64,000 nt of DNA from Alteromonas stellipolaris (GCF_001562115.1 NZ_CP013926.1:3286001-3350000), one strand, 5' to 3'. Counted from the stretch's first letter, positions 44,013 through 53,464 are shown. Program-made: numbers and translations. The notes: generated from the letters alone by a model not told the origin.

Positions 44013-46547
44013 TTAATAGAATGCGTATTTCAATTGAATTGAAGACGTTCTTCCACTAATTGGGCGAGCTCGAATGATATCGCCTGCTGATGCAGCACTT
44101 TCTTCAGACTCAGTAATAACAAATTCATCAGTGGCGTTGTTAACATTCAACGATACTGAGAACTGGTCAGATACATACCAAGTGGCAAATAAGTTAGCCA
44201 CTACGTAAGCATCTTGCTTAAGCTCGTTTGAGTCTTGAACATAGTACTCTGTTGAACCTTGTAACGACGCACCAATACTGAAGTTTTCAAAGTCGTACTG
44301 TGGAATGACCGTATAAATAAAGTCGGCTTGGCGACGAGGAGTCTTGCCCACTAGCGCAGGGTTGAACTTGTCTTCGCTAATTTCTGCATCTGTCCACGTG
44401 GCATTTCCTGACACAGTGAAACCGTTACCAAAATCGTACTTACTTTCAAGTTCTAAACCTGTTGCTTCGTATTCACGAATAAAGGTTAAACCGCTTGTTA
44501 CTTCAGCTTGAGTATCTTGGGTTACTGTATTGAACAATGTCGCATTAAATTTAAAGTCTTGCGTACCGTACTTGATACCAAACTCTAACTGCTCTGTTTC
44601 ATCGAAACCACTTGTGGTACTCGTTAAGCTACCATCGGCATTAAGGGTACCGGCAATTTGAAGTAGTCTATCCGCTAACGCGCGGCCCCCTTCACTATAG
44701 CGACCAAAGAAAGTGACAGAATCGCTATAAAGGTATGAACCACCTAGCGAGAATGATGTATTACTTGCTTCGTAATCAACTATTTGGCTTGTTCCATTAG
44801 CACGATTTAGGCGAATAGCACCACCACCAAAGCCGAAACCATTTGATGCAGACGCATCTTCGGTATTGCCTGAAATGACGCCGTCGCCGTTGATGTCTAC
44901 GTCAGTGTTACCGCCACAGCATGAGTTTATAAGCTCACCGTTTGCTTGCACGGTGTCACGACGTGCACTCACGTCAAACAACCAGTTGTCACCCACTTCG
45001 AAGCCAACGTTGATGTAAGGTGCGGTAGTGGTGTAGTTTAAATCCCATTCCCATGACAGGAAGCTTGGTGCCCAAAGCCCTTGGTCAACAAGTGCAGTAC
45101 CGTCGGCATCTTCAATATGAAGGTACTGAGAGTTAGTGCCATCAACTGTTTGAATGAACGTGTTCCAGCTGTTCCAGCTAATCGCAATGTCTTGCTTAGA
45201 GTAGTAGTAACCAGCGGTAAGCGTTACGCCATTGTCGTACTCTTTGCGAAGGCTTAAATCGTTGATCATGTTGCCTAAATCATTGTAGGTCGTATCGAAC
45301 AATAAGTTTAGGAAGGCTAATCCGTTGTATTCGTCACCGGCATTAGGCCCATTGGCAAGGGTTACGCTGGTTGAGTCACAATTAAAAGCATTACCGTCGC
45401 CATCTAGAGCTGAAGCACAAATAGCCGTTGCCATGCTGCTAGCAGACTGAGGTCCATAGGCACCAAAAGTATCTGTGAACGGAGAAACAAACCCACCGCC
45501 TACATCAGACGTTCTGAATTTATTAAGTAGGTAAAGGTCTTCTGCTACTTCCAAGTCAGCTTCAAAGCCAAATGAAGTCACTTCAGATTCAATACCATCC
45601 GTTAAATCACGATTAACTGGGTTTCCAAAAGAATCGAAAGTCGAGACATTGGTGGTATAAGCAGAGTGTAATGTTTGGCTGCTTGCATCGAAGTTATCTA
45701 CTGCGCCATAGCTACCATTTCCTTTCACCATGACGGGGGCTGGTAAATAGGTCGTCACTCTGTCGTCTAAATGCTTGAAGTAAAAACGTAGATGACCATT
45801 ATCTAGTAACTGAGTGAAGTTGATTTTTACTTGGCCACCTTGGTCGCCGTTATAGCCAGTGTCACGAACGCCTTCGCCGCCGCGAGCAAAACCACCAATA
45901 TGGAAATACAAATCGTCGTTTATTTCTCCGCCGTAAGCGAAGTCTAAACGAAACTCTTCGTAATCAAGACCAAACGATGTGCCAATTGCACCTCCACCTT
46001 GTTCACCCGTAGCGCTGATCATGTTGATGACCCCACCCGGTGAGTTACTGGCAAATGTTGATGCAGAACCACCGCGTACAGATTCTACTCGTTCTACAGA
46101 CCAATCGTAGCGCAAGAAGTTATCTGCATTACCAAAGTTTATATCGCCGTACTCTAAAACAGGAAGGCCATCTTCATGGATTTGCATGAATTTAGAGCCA
46201 CCCGTTGCTAAAGGAATACCACGAATAGTGATATTTGCATTACCGCCACCGCCTGAAGATTCGGCACGAATGCCTGGAAGTGCACGGAAAACCTCAGCTG
46301 TTGAGCGAGGAGCCAGCTTCATCACTTCTTCTTCATCAAACGAACTTACAGAAACACTCGCCTCTTGCGCAGAAACACCCGCAGGGCTGGCAGTAACTAC
46401 GATTTGTTCATACGTTTCTTTTGCTTTCTTTTCTTGTGCTTCTTGAGGTAAATTCTCTTGAGGTAAAGAGTCCTGAGCTAAAGCAGCGCCACTTAGGCCT
46501 AATAACACTGCTATGCCCAATGCGCTTTTATTAAATGTTGTGTGCAT
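44013..46547 (-). CDS. TonB-dependent receptor, probable sucrose/oligosaccharide uptake
   Basis: The 844-residue protein has a signal peptide ending AALAQD and a TonB-box-like EQIVVTASP. The plug domain (about residues 50-180) shows APRSTAEVFRALPGIRAES and ITIRGIPLATGG, and the barrel ends in QLKYAFY. It heads the series with MFS transporter and phosphorylase. An 8-bp hairpin lies in the spacer to the MFS gene. Two LacI-like palindromes lie 92 and 279 bases upstream of its start codon. The ligand is inferred from the partners. Confidence 0.9.
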   Translation of the reverse strand: MHTTFNKSALGIAVLLGLSGAALAQDSLPQENLPQEAQEKKAKETYEQIVVTASPAGVSAQEASVSVSSFDEEEVMKLAPRSTAEVFRALPGIRAESSGGGGNANITIRGIPLATGGSKFMQIHEDGLPVLEYGDINFGNADNFLRYDWSVERVESVRGGSASTFASNSPGGVINMISATGEQGGGAIGTSFGLDYEEFRLDFAYGGEINDDLYFHIGGFARGGEGVRDTGYNGDQGGQVKINFTQLLDNGHLRFYFKHLDDRVTTYLPAPVMVKGNGSYGAVDNFDASSQTLHSAYTTNVSTFDSFGNPVNRDLTDGIESEVTSFGFEADLEVAEDLYLLNKFRTSDVGGGFVSPFTDTFGAYGPQSASSMATAICASALDGDGNAFNCDSTSVTLANGPNAGDEYNGLAFLNLLFDTTYNDLGNMINDLSLRKEYDNGVTLTAGYYYSKQDIAISWNSWNTFIQTVDGTNSQYLHIEDADGTALVDQGLWAPSFLSWEWDLNYTTTAPYINVGFEVGDNWLFDVSARRDTVQANGELINSCCGGNTDVDINGDGVISGNTEDASASNGFGFGGGAIRLNRANGTSQIVDYEASNTSFSLGGSYLYSDSVTFFGRYSEGGRALADRLLQIAGTLNADGSLTSTTSGFDETEQLEFGIKYGTQDFKFNATLFNTVTQDTQAEVTSGLTFIREYEATGLELESKYDFGNGFTVSGNATWTDAEISEDKFNPALVGKTPRRQADFIYTVIPQYDFENFSIGASLQGSTEYYVQDSNELKQDAYVVANLFATWYVSDQFSVSLNVNNATDEFVITESEESAASAGDIIRARPISGRTSSIQLKYAFY

Positions 46548-46638
46548 GGGTATTCTCCAAAGCTAAGCGAAACTCTCTTACGCTCAGTTGTATCAGAAGA
46601 AGCGAAAGAGAACTAAAAACATAAACTAACAAACATCG

Positions 46639-46654
46639 ACTTAATCGATTAAGT
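46639..46654. promoter_or_regulatory. LacI-family-type operator, perfect 16-bp palindrome
   Basis: ACTTAATCGATTAAGT is its own reverse complement and is centred on CG, as usual for LacI/GalR-family operators. It ends 92 bases upstream of the TonB receptor start. No LacI-type gene lies in the window. Confidence 0.7.
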
Positions 46655-46825
46655 AAAAGATTACTAGAAGAATGCCAGCATGTAAATTATTTGTTTAAAA
46701 AAATAGCTAAAATTATTTTAACCTTACGAAGCAAAATTCTTAAAAACTTAAATAATACAAAAAGCTAACCAGCAATGCCGACAAACAAAAAAGTTCAATT
46801 TACTTTCAAATTTCACTCCGTATTA

Positions 46826-46841
46826 ACTTAATCGTTTTAGA
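46826..46841. promoter_or_regulatory. Second, degenerate LacI-type operator
   Basis: ACTTAATCGTTTTAGA matches 13 of 16 positions of the palindrome at 46639-46654; the left half is identical. The centres are 187 bases apart, which would allow looping. Confidence 0.5.
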
Positions 46842-47257
46842 CAAAAGGTTTAATTTACAATGTGTCAACATAATAAAACCCACATCAACTTACCCTTTGT
46901 CATCAAGCTCGCCATATGCTTTCTTCAAATGAATCCGCAAGCCTTCGCTATTACTTTAGTTCAAAAATAGGCCTTTCGTACAAAAACGTGTTGAGGGCAC
47001 AAAGGTAGGTATTGTCAATATTGCTTAATCATCTGCGGGGTATTTTTCTTCACACAAAAAAGTGTGCAGAATGAAGCCGGACATGCCGGCCATGTGTTGA
47101 TTGGTTTGAATAGAGGGGGGAATGAGCTTGTGCATTATTCAATTTACGTTTGAAAACTGTCCATTTTTAGCTAACCGTTAACGGCCATACTATCTAAGAC
47201 ATAGTTACTCTAGGGATGCCCTTTCCGTCGCACCTTTTAACGACTCTTTCGTACTCT

Positions 47258-47779
47258 TTACTCATCCTTCAATTCGATTATAGCACTTACCTCAACCGCC
47301 ATATTGCCTGGCAGACTGCTCATTCCTACTGCCGCTCTTGCTGCTTTGCCCTCATCGCCAAACGCGGTGACAAATATATCTGAAAAGCCGTTAATCACGA
47401 GTGAATGCCCCGTGAAGGATTCTGTGGCATTTACCATTCCGCTTATTTTAAGTACTTGCTTTACCATGCTTAAATCGCCAGTGGCATCTTTGATGGTTGC
47501 CAATGCACATAACCCCACCAACTGCGCAGCATCGTAACCTTTCTCTACCGTGACATCTTGACCTAACTTGCCAAGCACACTTTTGCCTTCACAGGCGCCA
47601 TGGCCTGATAAGTACAATATGTTCCCCGCCTTGCGCCATGTAACGTAATTAGCTATCGGTTTCACGGGAGCAGGTAAGGTAAAACCAGCTGCTTTTAAGC
47701 TTTGCTCAGGCGTATTCGCGCTTGCCACTACAGGCGCAAACATTAATGAAACTGCGGTCGCTATTATAAATTTCTTCAT
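47258..47779 (-). CDS. Exported RidA-family protein
   Basis: RidA (YjgF/YER057c/UK114) proteins hydrolyse reactive enamine/imine products of PLP enzymes. The 173-residue protein has a signal peptide ending at ASANT, which is unusual, as RidA is normally cytoplasmic. The core fits: ILYLSGHGACEG, then ARAAVGMSSLPGNMAVEVSAI, where the Arg aligns with the catalytic Arg105 of E. coli RidA and Glu with Glu120. It lies 12 bases after an exported PLP-dependent enzyme on the same strand, so the pair is an operon and probably acts together in the periplasm. Confidence 0.87.
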   Translation of the reverse strand: MKKFIIATAVSLMFAPVVASANTPEQSLKAAGFTLPAPVKPIANYVTWRKAGNILYLSGHGACEGKSVLGKLGQDVTVEKGYDAAQLVGLCALATIKDATGDLSMVKQVLKISGMVNATESFTGHSLVINGFSDIFVTAFGDEGKAARAAVGMSSLPGNMAVEVSAIIELKDE

Positions 47780-47791
47780 CGTTATTCCTTT

Positions 47792-49156
47792 CTATAGGCT
47801 TTTTAACGCTAAGGTCAATTGCTTCATTTCTTCAGCTGAAATAAATATCTGAGGAGTCACTCTTATACAACAGCCACTGGCTAACCCTACCCTTACCACC
47901 GTAAATACATTGAATTCATTTTCCAATCTTTGTTGGATCATCTTTGCATCGTCTAGCGACACTTTACCTTTTGTACGAAATGCCCCCATTCCCGTACTTG
48001 ATGCATCATCTTCGCCCCCCAGCACCTCAATATTAGGCAATTTTTTCACTTCTTCTACCCACAAATTACGCAGATACCGCAATCTAGCTTCTTTATTGGC
48101 TGCTCCAAGGGACTGGTGAAAGTCGATAGCAGCAGGAACCGTCAAGATAGATGCAAAATTTGAAGTGGCAGTATGCACCCGTTTGTGGGCCAATGTATTA
48201 GTAGGGTCGGTTTCACCTGGGTATGGAGATATTTTGTCTAACGTACCCTTCTTCATATATAGCGCCCCCACACCCACAGGGCTGCCTATCCATTTGTGCA
48301 AGTTGAAGCCTGCCCAGTCCACATTTAACTCAGCAATATTAAAGTCGAGCAAACCCCACGATTGGGCGCAATCACAAATAACATCTATCCCACGTGCTTT
48401 TGCCGCTTTTGCTATGTCGGCAACAGGCAGAATGAGCCCATGTTGATTACTTACATGGGTAAGCAACATGAGCTTCACATTAGGATTTTCATCGAATGCG
48501 GTGATGTATAAGTTGAGGATTTCAGCTTGATTAGTTTGCGCAGGTAACGTGACTTCTACAGGTTTGACGTGCTGCGTTTTAGCCAGCCAGCGCATGGTTT
48601 CTTTGAAACTTGGGTAATCGATGTCAGCAAACAGTACCGTGTCGTTGGCGTTAAAATCGTTGTACTGGCGCATTAAATTATGAATAGATTCAGTCGCGTT
48701 GCGAGTGATAACGACTTCATCACTATCAGCACCCAACGCTTGTGCAATTTTGTGAGCGCTGTTCTTTAGATCATTAGAGAAATGCTTGCGCCCATAAACA
48801 GAAAGCTGTGTATTCACCATTTCCGTCTTCTCAATGAATACTTGCTGCACCTGCTTAGACATCTTCCCCCAGTAACCATGCTCTAAATTAACAATTCCCC
48901 GCGCTTTGTCATAATTCAGTGCAACTTGTGCCCAAAATGATTCATCTTTTGCCAGCATTTCGGGCGATATATTTTTAGGTCTTTCGGGTAATCGGGGTAA
49001 TTTGGCAGGTATTGATGATGTAACTTCACTACTAGCATGAACCAATTTTGTCGCCGCCAAAGTTCCTACCGTCCCACCTACCGTCCCACCTACCGCTCCT
49101 CCTACCAAGGCTTTAAGCACTTGTCTGCGGTTTAAATACTCTGGCACTTCACTCAT
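47792..49156 (-). CDS. Tat-exported PLP-dependent aminotransferase class V enzyme
   Basis: The 454-residue protein has a Tat-type signal: NRRQVLKAL followed by a Gly/Val-rich hydrophobic stretch. That stretch is built from a 4-residue repeat (GGTV) encoded by a 12-base tandem repeat. The fold is class V (isopenicillin-N epimerase/cysteine desulfurase-like): VVITRNATESIHNLM, LLTHVSNQHGLILPV, VICDCAQSWG with the ring-binding Asp262, and NLHKWIGSP with the Schiff-base Lys288. VHTATSNFASILTVPAAI follows. The reaction is unknown; isopenicillin N epimerase-like is the usual label. The exported RidA downstream suggests an enamine or imine product. Confidence 0.87.
   Translation of the reverse strand: MSEVPEYLNRRQVLKALVGGAVGGTVGGTVGTLAATKLVHASSEVTSSIPAKLPRLPERPKNISPEMLAKDESFWAQVALNYDKARGIVNLEHGYWGKMSKQVQQVFIEKTEMVNTQLSVYGRKHFSNDLKNSAHKIAQALGADSDEVVITRNATESIHNLMRQYNDFNANDTVLFADIDYPSFKETMRWLAKTQHVKPVEVTLPAQTNQAEILNLYITAFDENPNVKLMLLTHVSNQHGLILPVADIAKAAKARGIDVICDCAQSWGLLDFNIAELNVDWAGFNLHKWIGSPVGVGALYMKKGTLDKISPYPGETDPTNTLAHKRVHTATSNFASILTVPAAIDFHQSLGAANKEARLRYLRNLWVEEVKKLPNIEVLGGEDDASSTGMGAFRTKGKVSLDDAKMIQQRLENEFNVFTVVRVGLASGCCIRVTPQIFISAEEMKQLTLALKSL
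49065..49100 (-). repeat. 12-base in-frame tandem repeat within the Tat signal
   Basis: CCTACCGTCCCA occurs twice exactly (49065-49088), followed by a degenerate copy (49089-49100) and a partial one. In the PLP-enzyme frame it encodes GGTV units in the hydrophobic part of the signal peptide. Confidence 0.85.
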
Positions 49157-49518
49157 AGGGCCCCCTTACTACTAGGCTTGAACGAAAAGAAAAAAGGTTT
49201 GTATTTCAATGAACTTGAGCCACAAAGCTTCTATTAAGGCCAATTGAAGCAATTGTTGAACCACATAATTTATTAATGTGTAATTCTGAATGTAAAGCCT
49301 CTCCTTCTCTGTTCAGTTCGAACGTGCAAAGCATGGCTATTTCGTATTTAAGGCGCGTCACAAAACACAAATACAGACTTCTGTTCGGCTGTAACCAACT
49401 GTCAATACGTGTAAATAACCAGCAATAAAATGTAAAGCGTAAGGCGAAATGGCTGGAAGTTAATTAAGGTTTTAATTAATCAGTAGCGATGAGTACTTTA
49501 ATTAAAATGGATTTCTAG
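49157..49518. other. Divergent intergenic region, 362 bases
   Basis: It separates the PLP-enzyme gene (minus) from the small membrane-protein gene (plus). I see no gene and no strong operator; it is AT-rich near 49430-49515. Confidence 0.5.
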
Positions 49519-49983
49519 ATGAGCAAATGGTTTTGGGGTGTATTGGTTTTCTGCTTTTTAATAGTGAATGAGACAACTGTAGATTTGATACTTGCTATCA
49601 CTATTGGCGGTTTTGATTTCAAGGCAAGTATTGAACAAATCTTTCGATATTCCTCACTTCTAGGTTACTTTGAATCCACTCCTTTTCGGCTTATTCCTTA
49701 CTTATTACTTACGAGCTTAGCTGCATTTCTTGGTGGCCATTATTCTTTCCATGAAAAAGTAGCTTTTTGGGGGGCGTTAATGGCTATAGCGCTCTTTCAT
49801 TGTTGGGGATATTGGGGTTTAAACTACCCTTCCTATACTGGTGAGCACCTATCATCCACAGCAGGGTTAGCCCTTATTTTCATTCCCTTACACGCTATTT
49901 GGGTTGGCTTACTTGCGGGTATAGCTTCAGGACTTGCATCGTTATTATCCGCTAGTGTTTTCAAAAAAGTTCGCGGCGTTTAA
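49519..49983 (+). CDS. Small hypothetical membrane protein
   Basis: The 154-residue protein is almost wholly hydrophobic, with four likely membrane helices (about residues 5-27, 58-75, 82-98 and 114-142). Trp- and Tyr-rich loops occur in the third region (HCWGYWGLNYPSYTGEH). No family motif is recognised. It is single on its strand; the ribosome-binding site before the ATG is weak, so the start is not certain. Confidence 0.6.
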   Translation: MSKWFWGVLVFCFLIVNETTVDLILAITIGGFDFKASIEQIFRYSSLLGYFESTPFRLIPYLLLTSLAAFLGGHYSFHEKVAFWGALMAIALFHCWGYWGLNYPSYTGEHLSSTAGLALIFIPLHAIWVGLLAGIASGLASLLSASVFKKVRGV

Positions 49984-50201
49984 AGGCGTTAAAACCAAAC
50001 AAGCACCTAAGTACAAAACGCCACTAAAAACCGCGATACCATGTTGTAGGCAGCAATGGTTGCTACCGCTTCCACCTTACGCATTAAAGTGGCTAACATG
50101 GCGCAAAAGCTTAAGGGTAATTAAAGCGCTTAACCACAGAGTTCATCTTTTACTATGGTAAATAAATTCTTTACTGGACATCGCATTTAATCAGTAACCA
50201 C

Positions 50202-51128
50202 TTACTTTCCAGCAGTAGCGACTTCTACCTCTTTGAAAAGCCAGTCTTTAAAAGCCTGAATTCTTGGCAGATCGGCACATTCGTGTCGATAAACAACATA
50301 ATATGCCAAAGGTGATTGAAAACTAATATTTGGAAACAACCTTACCAACCGACCAGCTGCTACATCATCTTTTGCCATAACGCTGCGCGCTAATGCCACG
50401 CCATGACCATCAATTGCTGATTGCAGCACCGCAGCAGAGTTATTTATTTGAATACTTTTCGTGGTGAAAGGGCCTGATACTCCCGCTTTTTTTAGCCACG
50501 ACGACCAAGAAGGAAATCCCGTATGTGCATCCATAGACTGGTCATGTATGAGGGTTTCATTTAACAAGCCTTCTACTGAGTTCAAGCGACTTTGATCATC
50601 TAAAAAAGTAGGCGAACACACTGGGTACACCTCTTCATCCATTAACTTTTCAGCCCTTAGGCCTTGCCAGGTGCCCACACCAAAACGTATGCCTACATCT
50701 ATTCGTTGTGAAGCAAAATCAACAGGCTTTAAATTCGTGTTTAGATTAACATTGGTTTGAGCACAAATAGCTTGAAAATGATGAAGCCTAGGTAGTAGCC
50801 ATTTAGCGGCAAATGCGGGACTTACCGCTACGGTTAGTGCGCCACTTATGGCATTGTCTTTTAAAATGTCTACCCCTTGAGCAAGCTTATCAAACCCTTC
50901 GCGAATAAGTGGCAGCGCACTTTGCGCGGTTTCAGTAGCTATTAGTCGTGTCTTGCCCGAGCTCATCCTATGAAACAAGGCCGTATCAAGCCATTCTTCT
51001 AATGTTTTTACGAGTTGGCCCACCGCGGCGGGCGTAACGTTAAGCTCTTGTGCCGCCGCCGAGAAACTCTGATGCCGAGCACTTGCTTCAAATGCTTTAA
51101 GCGCGTTGAGGTGTATAGGTGACTTCAT
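50202..51128 (-). CDS. LysR-family transcriptional regulator (GcvA-like)
   Basis: The 308-residue protein has the LysR winged helix at its N-terminus: LNALKAFEASARHQSFSAAA, then NVTPAAVGQLVKTLEEWLDTALF. A periplasmic-binding-protein-like effector domain follows (LTVAVSPAFAAKWLLPRL, then VDVGIRFG-like IDVGIRFGVG). The sequence is of the GcvA type. It is divergent from the cupin/amine oxidase pair across 138 bases, which is the usual arrangement for a LysR regulator and its target. Confidence 0.93.
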   Translation of the reverse strand: MKSPIHLNALKAFEASARHQSFSAAAQELNVTPAAVGQLVKTLEEWLDTALFHRMSSGKTRLIATETAQSALPLIREGFDKLAQGVDILKDNAISGALTVAVSPAFAAKWLLPRLHHFQAICAQTNVNLNTNLKPVDFASQRIDVGIRFGVGTWQGLRAEKLMDEEVYPVCSPTFLDDQSRLNSVEGLLNETLIHDQSMDAHTGFPSWSSWLKKAGVSGPFTTKSIQINNSAAVLQSAIDGHGVALARSVMAKDDVAAGRLVRLFPNISFQSPLAYYVVYRHECADLPRIQAFKDWLFKEVEVATAGK

Positions 51129-51266
51129 ACGATAAATTTTTTCTTTACTGATGATTCAGATTATCTCGTTTGTAAAAGCAAGTAAATAAGTAAAAAATAC
51201 CTCTCAATCCTTCAGCAAACTATTGGCTAAATAGTCCATTCCAATCTTTCTCATTAGGTTAAATAT

Positions 51267-51941
51267 ATGCGCGTTAATTCAGATTTTCTGCAACAAGCGG
51301 CTCTGCTCTCAAGTCAATATAGTTGGAAACCAACGCCCCAAAAAGGCGTTGAACGGGTAATGCTAGACAGAATAGGTGGCGAAAAAGCCCGAGCAACTAC
51401 CGTGGTGCGCTATGCGCCAGAGTCTTTTTTCCCAAGCCACGGTCACCCTGGTGGAGAGGAAATATTAGTGCTTTCCGGAACTTTTTCTGATCAAGCTGGC
51501 GACTACCCCGAAGGTTGGTATTTGCGAAACCCGCCGGGCTCTTCCCATGCACCTAGCAGTAAAAATGGCACCACTATTTTTGTGAAGCTTTGGCAAATGC
51601 AGGAAAAAGAAGCCAGCCCTGTACGCATAGACACCAATAACCCTAATGCGTGGATAACAAAAAACAACCTGCAAATTTGCCCACTTTATCAGGACGATAG
51701 CGAAGAAACTAAACTCGTAAAGCTTTCGCCGCAACAACACTTGTTTAATAAATTATCTACTCATGATGCACTAGAGCTATTTGTGCTCAGCGGCAGCGTG
51801 CTGCACCAAGGGCAAGAGTATACAAAAGGGAGTTGGCTTAGGTTACCCAGCAACAGCAAACCGCTTATTACTGCAGGAGACAGTAACGCGGCGATTTACC
51901 TAAAGGTAGGAAGTTTTAAAAACATAGGCTGCGGAGACTAA
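51267..51941 (+). CDS. ChrR-type cupin protein
   Basis: The 224-residue protein has a double cupin. The first (about residues 20-110) shows the metal motif FFPSHGHPGGEEILVLSG and then PPGSSHAPSS, as in ChrR-type cupins. The second (about 140-215) keeps only the outline (ALELFVLSGSVLHQG) and lacks the histidines. No zinc anti-sigma domain is visible, so it is not a full ChrR. It probably binds metal in the cytoplasm. Only four bases separate it from the amine oxidase gene, so they form an operon, divergent from LysR. Confidence 0.82.
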   Translation: MRVNSDFLQQAALLSSQYSWKPTPQKGVERVMLDRIGGEKARATTVVRYAPESFFPSHGHPGGEEILVLSGTFSDQAGDYPEGWYLRNPPGSSHAPSSKNGTTIFVKLWQMQEKEASPVRIDTNNPNAWITKNNLQICPLYQDDSEETKLVKLSPQQHLFNKLSTHDALELFVLSGSVLHQGQEYTKGSWLRLPSNSKPLITAGDSNAAIYLKVGSFKNIGCGD

Positions 51942-51945
51942 CCCC

Positions 51946-53043
51946 ATGCGAAAAAAAATTGCTATTATAGGTGGCGGGCTAAGCGGCCTTTATGCCGCCT
52001 ACCAATTAGAGCAAAAAGGCATTACCGATTACGTACTGCTTGAAGCCAGAGCACATTTAGGCGGGCGAATTTCTGACTTTCTTAGCAACTCGCAGAGTAA
52101 GAGTAATAGTTTCGATCTTGGCCCTACGTGGTTTTGGCCAGAATTTCAGCCGCAGTTAAGTGAGCTTATTAAAAGCTTGAAGCTTGAAACCTTTGCCCAG
52201 TTCGAGCAAGGACACACACTGATTGAACGTTCATCTAGCCAGCCACCAACCGCCACACCGGGTTACATGCATTCTCCCACTTCTATGCGGATAAAAGGTG
52301 GCATGGGCAAACTCATTAACGCCCTGTATGCGAAGCTTCAAAACAAACACGTAGTAACCAGTGCATCTGCTGAATCAATAACCTATCAACAAGACAGTAT
52401 TGAAATACGCTATAGCAATTCCGATAAGCCAAACAACACAGTCTATGTTGAACATGTCATGCTCGCACTACCGCCTCGTCTGGCGGTAGAAAAAATCGCA
52501 TTTAACCCAACACTACCAAGCGATGTAATAGCAAAGTGGCAAAATACAGCAACGTGGATGGCGCCACATGCTAAATACATTGCAGTATACGATACCCCAT
52601 TTTGGCGCAAGCAAGGGCTGTCGGGCAGTGCGCGCAGCAGCGCGGGGCCAATGGTTGAAATACATGATGCATCATACCCACAAGGCCAAGCAGCGTTATT
52701 CGGTTTTATTGGTGTGCCAGCAACCGACAGGCAACGTATTAACAATGAAGATTTGAAAGCGTATTGCCGGGCCCAATTGGCAAGACTTTTTGGTACGCAA
52801 GCCGCTACACCTGAAGTCGATGTTATTAAAGACTGGGCACAAGATGAACTCACTTCAACACATTTAGATAAACACGCGGCAAATGCACATGCCACAGCGC
52901 CTTACATTACCCCGCCTAATGGCCCATGGCATCAACGCTTAGTGGGTATAGGCAGTGAATGGTCGACGCAATTTCCCGGTTACCTCGCAGGCGCGGTAGA
53001 TGCTGCAAGCAAGGGTGTTGAGCACTACATTCACACTTATTAG
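51946..53043 (+). CDS. FAD-dependent amine oxidase family protein
   Basis: The 365-residue flavoprotein opens with the dinucleotide-binding motif KIAIIGGGLSGLYAAYQL and the acidic residue in LLEARAHLGGRI, typical of monoamine oxidase/protoporphyrinogen oxidase relatives. RIKGGMGKLINAL is the usual motif for the substrate/FAD region. WSTQFPGYLAGAVDAA is the C-terminal FAD contact. It is shorter than eukaryotic MAO. It oxidises an amine or related substrate; the identity is unknown. It is coupled with the cupin gene. Confidence 0.87.
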   Translation: MRKKIAIIGGGLSGLYAAYQLEQKGITDYVLLEARAHLGGRISDFLSNSQSKSNSFDLGPTWFWPEFQPQLSELIKSLKLETFAQFEQGHTLIERSSSQPPTATPGYMHSPTSMRIKGGMGKLINALYAKLQNKHVVTSASAESITYQQDSIEIRYSNSDKPNNTVYVEHVMLALPPRLAVEKIAFNPTLPSDVIAKWQNTATWMAPHAKYIAVYDTPFWRKQGLSGSARSSAGPMVEIHDASYPQGQAALFGFIGVPATDRQRINNEDLKAYCRAQLARLFGTQAATPEVDVIKDWAQDELTSTHLDKHAANAHATAPYITPPNGPWHQRLVGIGSEWSTQFPGYLAGAVDAASKGVEHYIHTY

Positions 53044-53098
53044 TAGCTCTTTTCATCTCTATTCACACCTTTCAAGCACTTTTCGAGGACACACCATT

Positions 53099-53461
53099 AT
53101 GATCAATGACTCTATCTATACTTTTATACTTATAGGTATAGGGGGCACTATTGTTCTAGATATTTACGCTTGGTTACTCGCGACATTTTTCGGGTTACCT
53201 GCAACAAACTGGTTATTGGTGGGGCGCTGGGTAGGCCACATGAAATCAGGGCAATTTATTCAGCCCGCATTGCCAAAGGCCGAACGAGTACCTGGCGAAC
53301 TTATCATTGGCTGGGTTGTACATTACCTAATTGGCATTACGTACGGTTTAATATTAATGCTCTGCGTAAACCCACGTTTGGGTGCAACTCCCTACCCTAC
53401 TTCCCAGTTTACTTGTTGCATGGGAGCACCTCGCACTTTTCTTTATGTACTTTTACTCATA
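53099..53461 (+). pseudogene. DUF2938 family membrane protein gene, frameshifted and 3'-truncated
   Basis: The gene starts well: GAGGA precedes ATG at 53099, and the first 90 residues fit DUF2938 (ILIGIGGTIVLDIYAWLL, LVGRWVGHM, GELIIGWVVHYLIGITYGLIL). At about 53377-53379 (cgtttgg) an extra T shifts the frame. Removing it restores PR-WVQLPTLLPSLLVAWE, the W...PTLLPALLVG part of the family. After this the match ends and a terminator hairpin follows, so the C-terminal third is missing as well. As it stands, the frame reads through nonsense sequence to 53683, across the terminator. Confidence 0.75.
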
Positions 53462-53464
53462 TAT

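Larger units (their letters stand above)
46548..47257. other. Intergenic region, 710 bases
   Basis: No ORF of note is visible on either strand. The part up to about 46850 is AT-rich and holds the two LacI-like palindromes controlling, presumably, the TonB receptor operon. The part from about 47050 to 47100 has small stems CACAC/GTGTG and CCGG/CCGG (GCCGGACATGCCGGC). The minus-strand RidA gene ends at 47258, so this half is its downstream region. Confidence 0.55.

Noticed and set aside
52443..52895. Open frame of 150 codons antisense to the amine oxidase
   Set aside because: The plus-strand frame has clear flavin motifs; the antisense product is low in charge and rich in Cys/Ser, as expected of a shadow.
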